A stretch of 64,000 nucleotides of DNA from NCBI RefSeq assembly GCF_000445105.1, contig NZ_ATDP01000071.1, forward strand, positions 124,001 through 188,000. The letters run 5' to 3'. Of this stretch, positions 63,504 to 64,000 are shown piece by piece. Positions within the stretch are counted from its first letter, which is position 1. Every line of letters begins with the position of its first letter. The notes below the pieces were generated by a model. The model searched no databases. It had not been told where the DNA came from and saw only the letters and a list, made by a program, of their open reading frames with translations. The translations under genes and the position numbers were made by a program. This DNA comes from Sphingobium lactosutens DS20. Lineage in GTDB: Bacteria; Pseudomonadota; Alphaproteobacteria; Sphingomonadales; Sphingomonadaceae.

Positions 63504-64000
63504 CCGATGGGTCTGGAACCGATGGGGCTGAACCTGTCCGGTTCAGTGTCGAAAATGGAGTTGCCCATATCACGTTCAACCGGCCTGATGCCGGCAACGC
63601 CATTGACCTTCCCATGGCCCGCGCGCTGGCCGACATAGCGAACCGGTGCCAGAGCGATGCCGCGATCCGCTGCGTCGTGCTGACGGGCTCGGGCCGGCTT
63701 TTCTGCGCCGGTGGCGACATTGGCGCGTTCCGCGCCGCGGGCGATGATGTGGAGGCCATGTTACTGGATCTGGCCGGCACGCTGCATGTCGCCGTGGCTC
63801 GCTTCGCCCGCATGGCAAAGCCGCTCCTCACGCTGGTCAATGGTCCGGCGGCCGGCGCCGGCCTGAGCCTCGCCATCGCCGGCGATGTGGTCCTGTGCGG
63901 CGCGTCCGCCCATTTCACCGCAGCCTATGGCGGGATCGGCCTGACGCCCGATGGCGGCATGAGCTGGCTGCTGCCGCGCCTCATCGGGTTGCGCAAGGCG
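63500..64000 (+). CDS. Enoyl-CoA hydratase/isomerase, 3' end outside window
   Basis: First ~167 residues of a crotonase. ATG at 63500 overlaps the kinase stop. Seen: FSVENGVAHITFNRPDAGNA, VLTGSGRLFCAGGDIGAFRA (oxyanion-hole loop), AAGAGLSLAIAGDVVLCGAS, FTAAYGGIGLTPDGGMSWLL. The usual Glu pair is not both evident (SLAIAGD and GLTPDGG), pointing to an isomerase-like or variant hydratase. Likely the third gene of the acyl-CoA dehydrogenase-kinase operon, acting on its enoyl-CoA product. Truncated by the window edge. Confidence 0.88.
   Translation, partial: MTDGSGTDGAEPVRFSVENGVAHITFNRPDAGNAIDLPMARALADIANRCQSDAAIRCVVLTGSGRLFCAGGDIGAFRAAGDDVEAMLLDLAGTLHVAVARFARMAKPLLTLVNGPAAGAGLSLAIAGDVVLCGASAHFTAAYGGIGLTPDGGMSWLLPRLIGLRKA

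Overview
The window is a high-GC alphaproteobacterial chromosome segment, most consistent with a sphingomonad (Sphingobium, Sphingomonas or Novosphingobium type). Indications are an EL222-like LOV-HTH photoreceptor, two large TonB-dependent receptors tied to catabolic genes, a RegB/RegA pair beside a cyo quinol oxidase with its own SURF1, and many Rieske, SDR and SnoaL-like enzymes. The genus is an inference. I saw no rRNA, tRNA, CRISPR array or insertion sequence.

Bases 1-28 kb are mostly housekeeping and signalling: the tail of a HisKA_2 histidine kinase, tgt, an RpfF-like DSF synthase convergent with a membrane GGDEF-EAL protein, putA with a divergent Lrp-type regulator, the LOV-HTH regulator divergent from a Hint-domain protein, a very large two-domain glycosyltransferase, an Amt transporter, a frameshifted family 2 glycosyltransferase, an MFS transporter, cyoABCD-SURF1-regB-regA, and a PHB-depolymerase-family esterase.

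From about 27.7 kb to the right edge lies one catabolic island: at least six SDRs, four SnoaL-like proteins, an acyl-CoA ligase, three acyl-CoA dehydrogenases, a DUF35/thiolase pair, a 2-oxoacid dehydrogenase E1alpha-E1beta-E2 set without E3, three Rieske oxygenase alpha subunits with no beta subunit, a Rieske ferredoxin, two MDR oxidoreductases, two ThuA-like proteins, two TonB receptors, a VOC protein, and an acyl-CoA dehydrogenase/kinase/enoyl-CoA hydratase operon resembling split ACAD10/11 or LvaC/LvaA. It looks like a pathway that imports a hydrophobic, probably polycyclic or terpenoid/steroid-like compound, oxygenates it, activates it to a CoA thioester and shortens it. The substrate cannot be read from sequence.

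The most interesting observation is a 20-bp inverted repeat, consensus ACCTRTGACNNGTCAYAGGT, that resembles a lux box. It lies upstream of many transcription units of the island, often 56-59 nt before a start codon, and in four cases a -10-like hexamer follows exactly 21 nt after it. The best copy sits at the promoter of the island's only LuxR-type regulator gene, and no luxI is visible. I propose a LuxR-solo regulon controlling the whole island.
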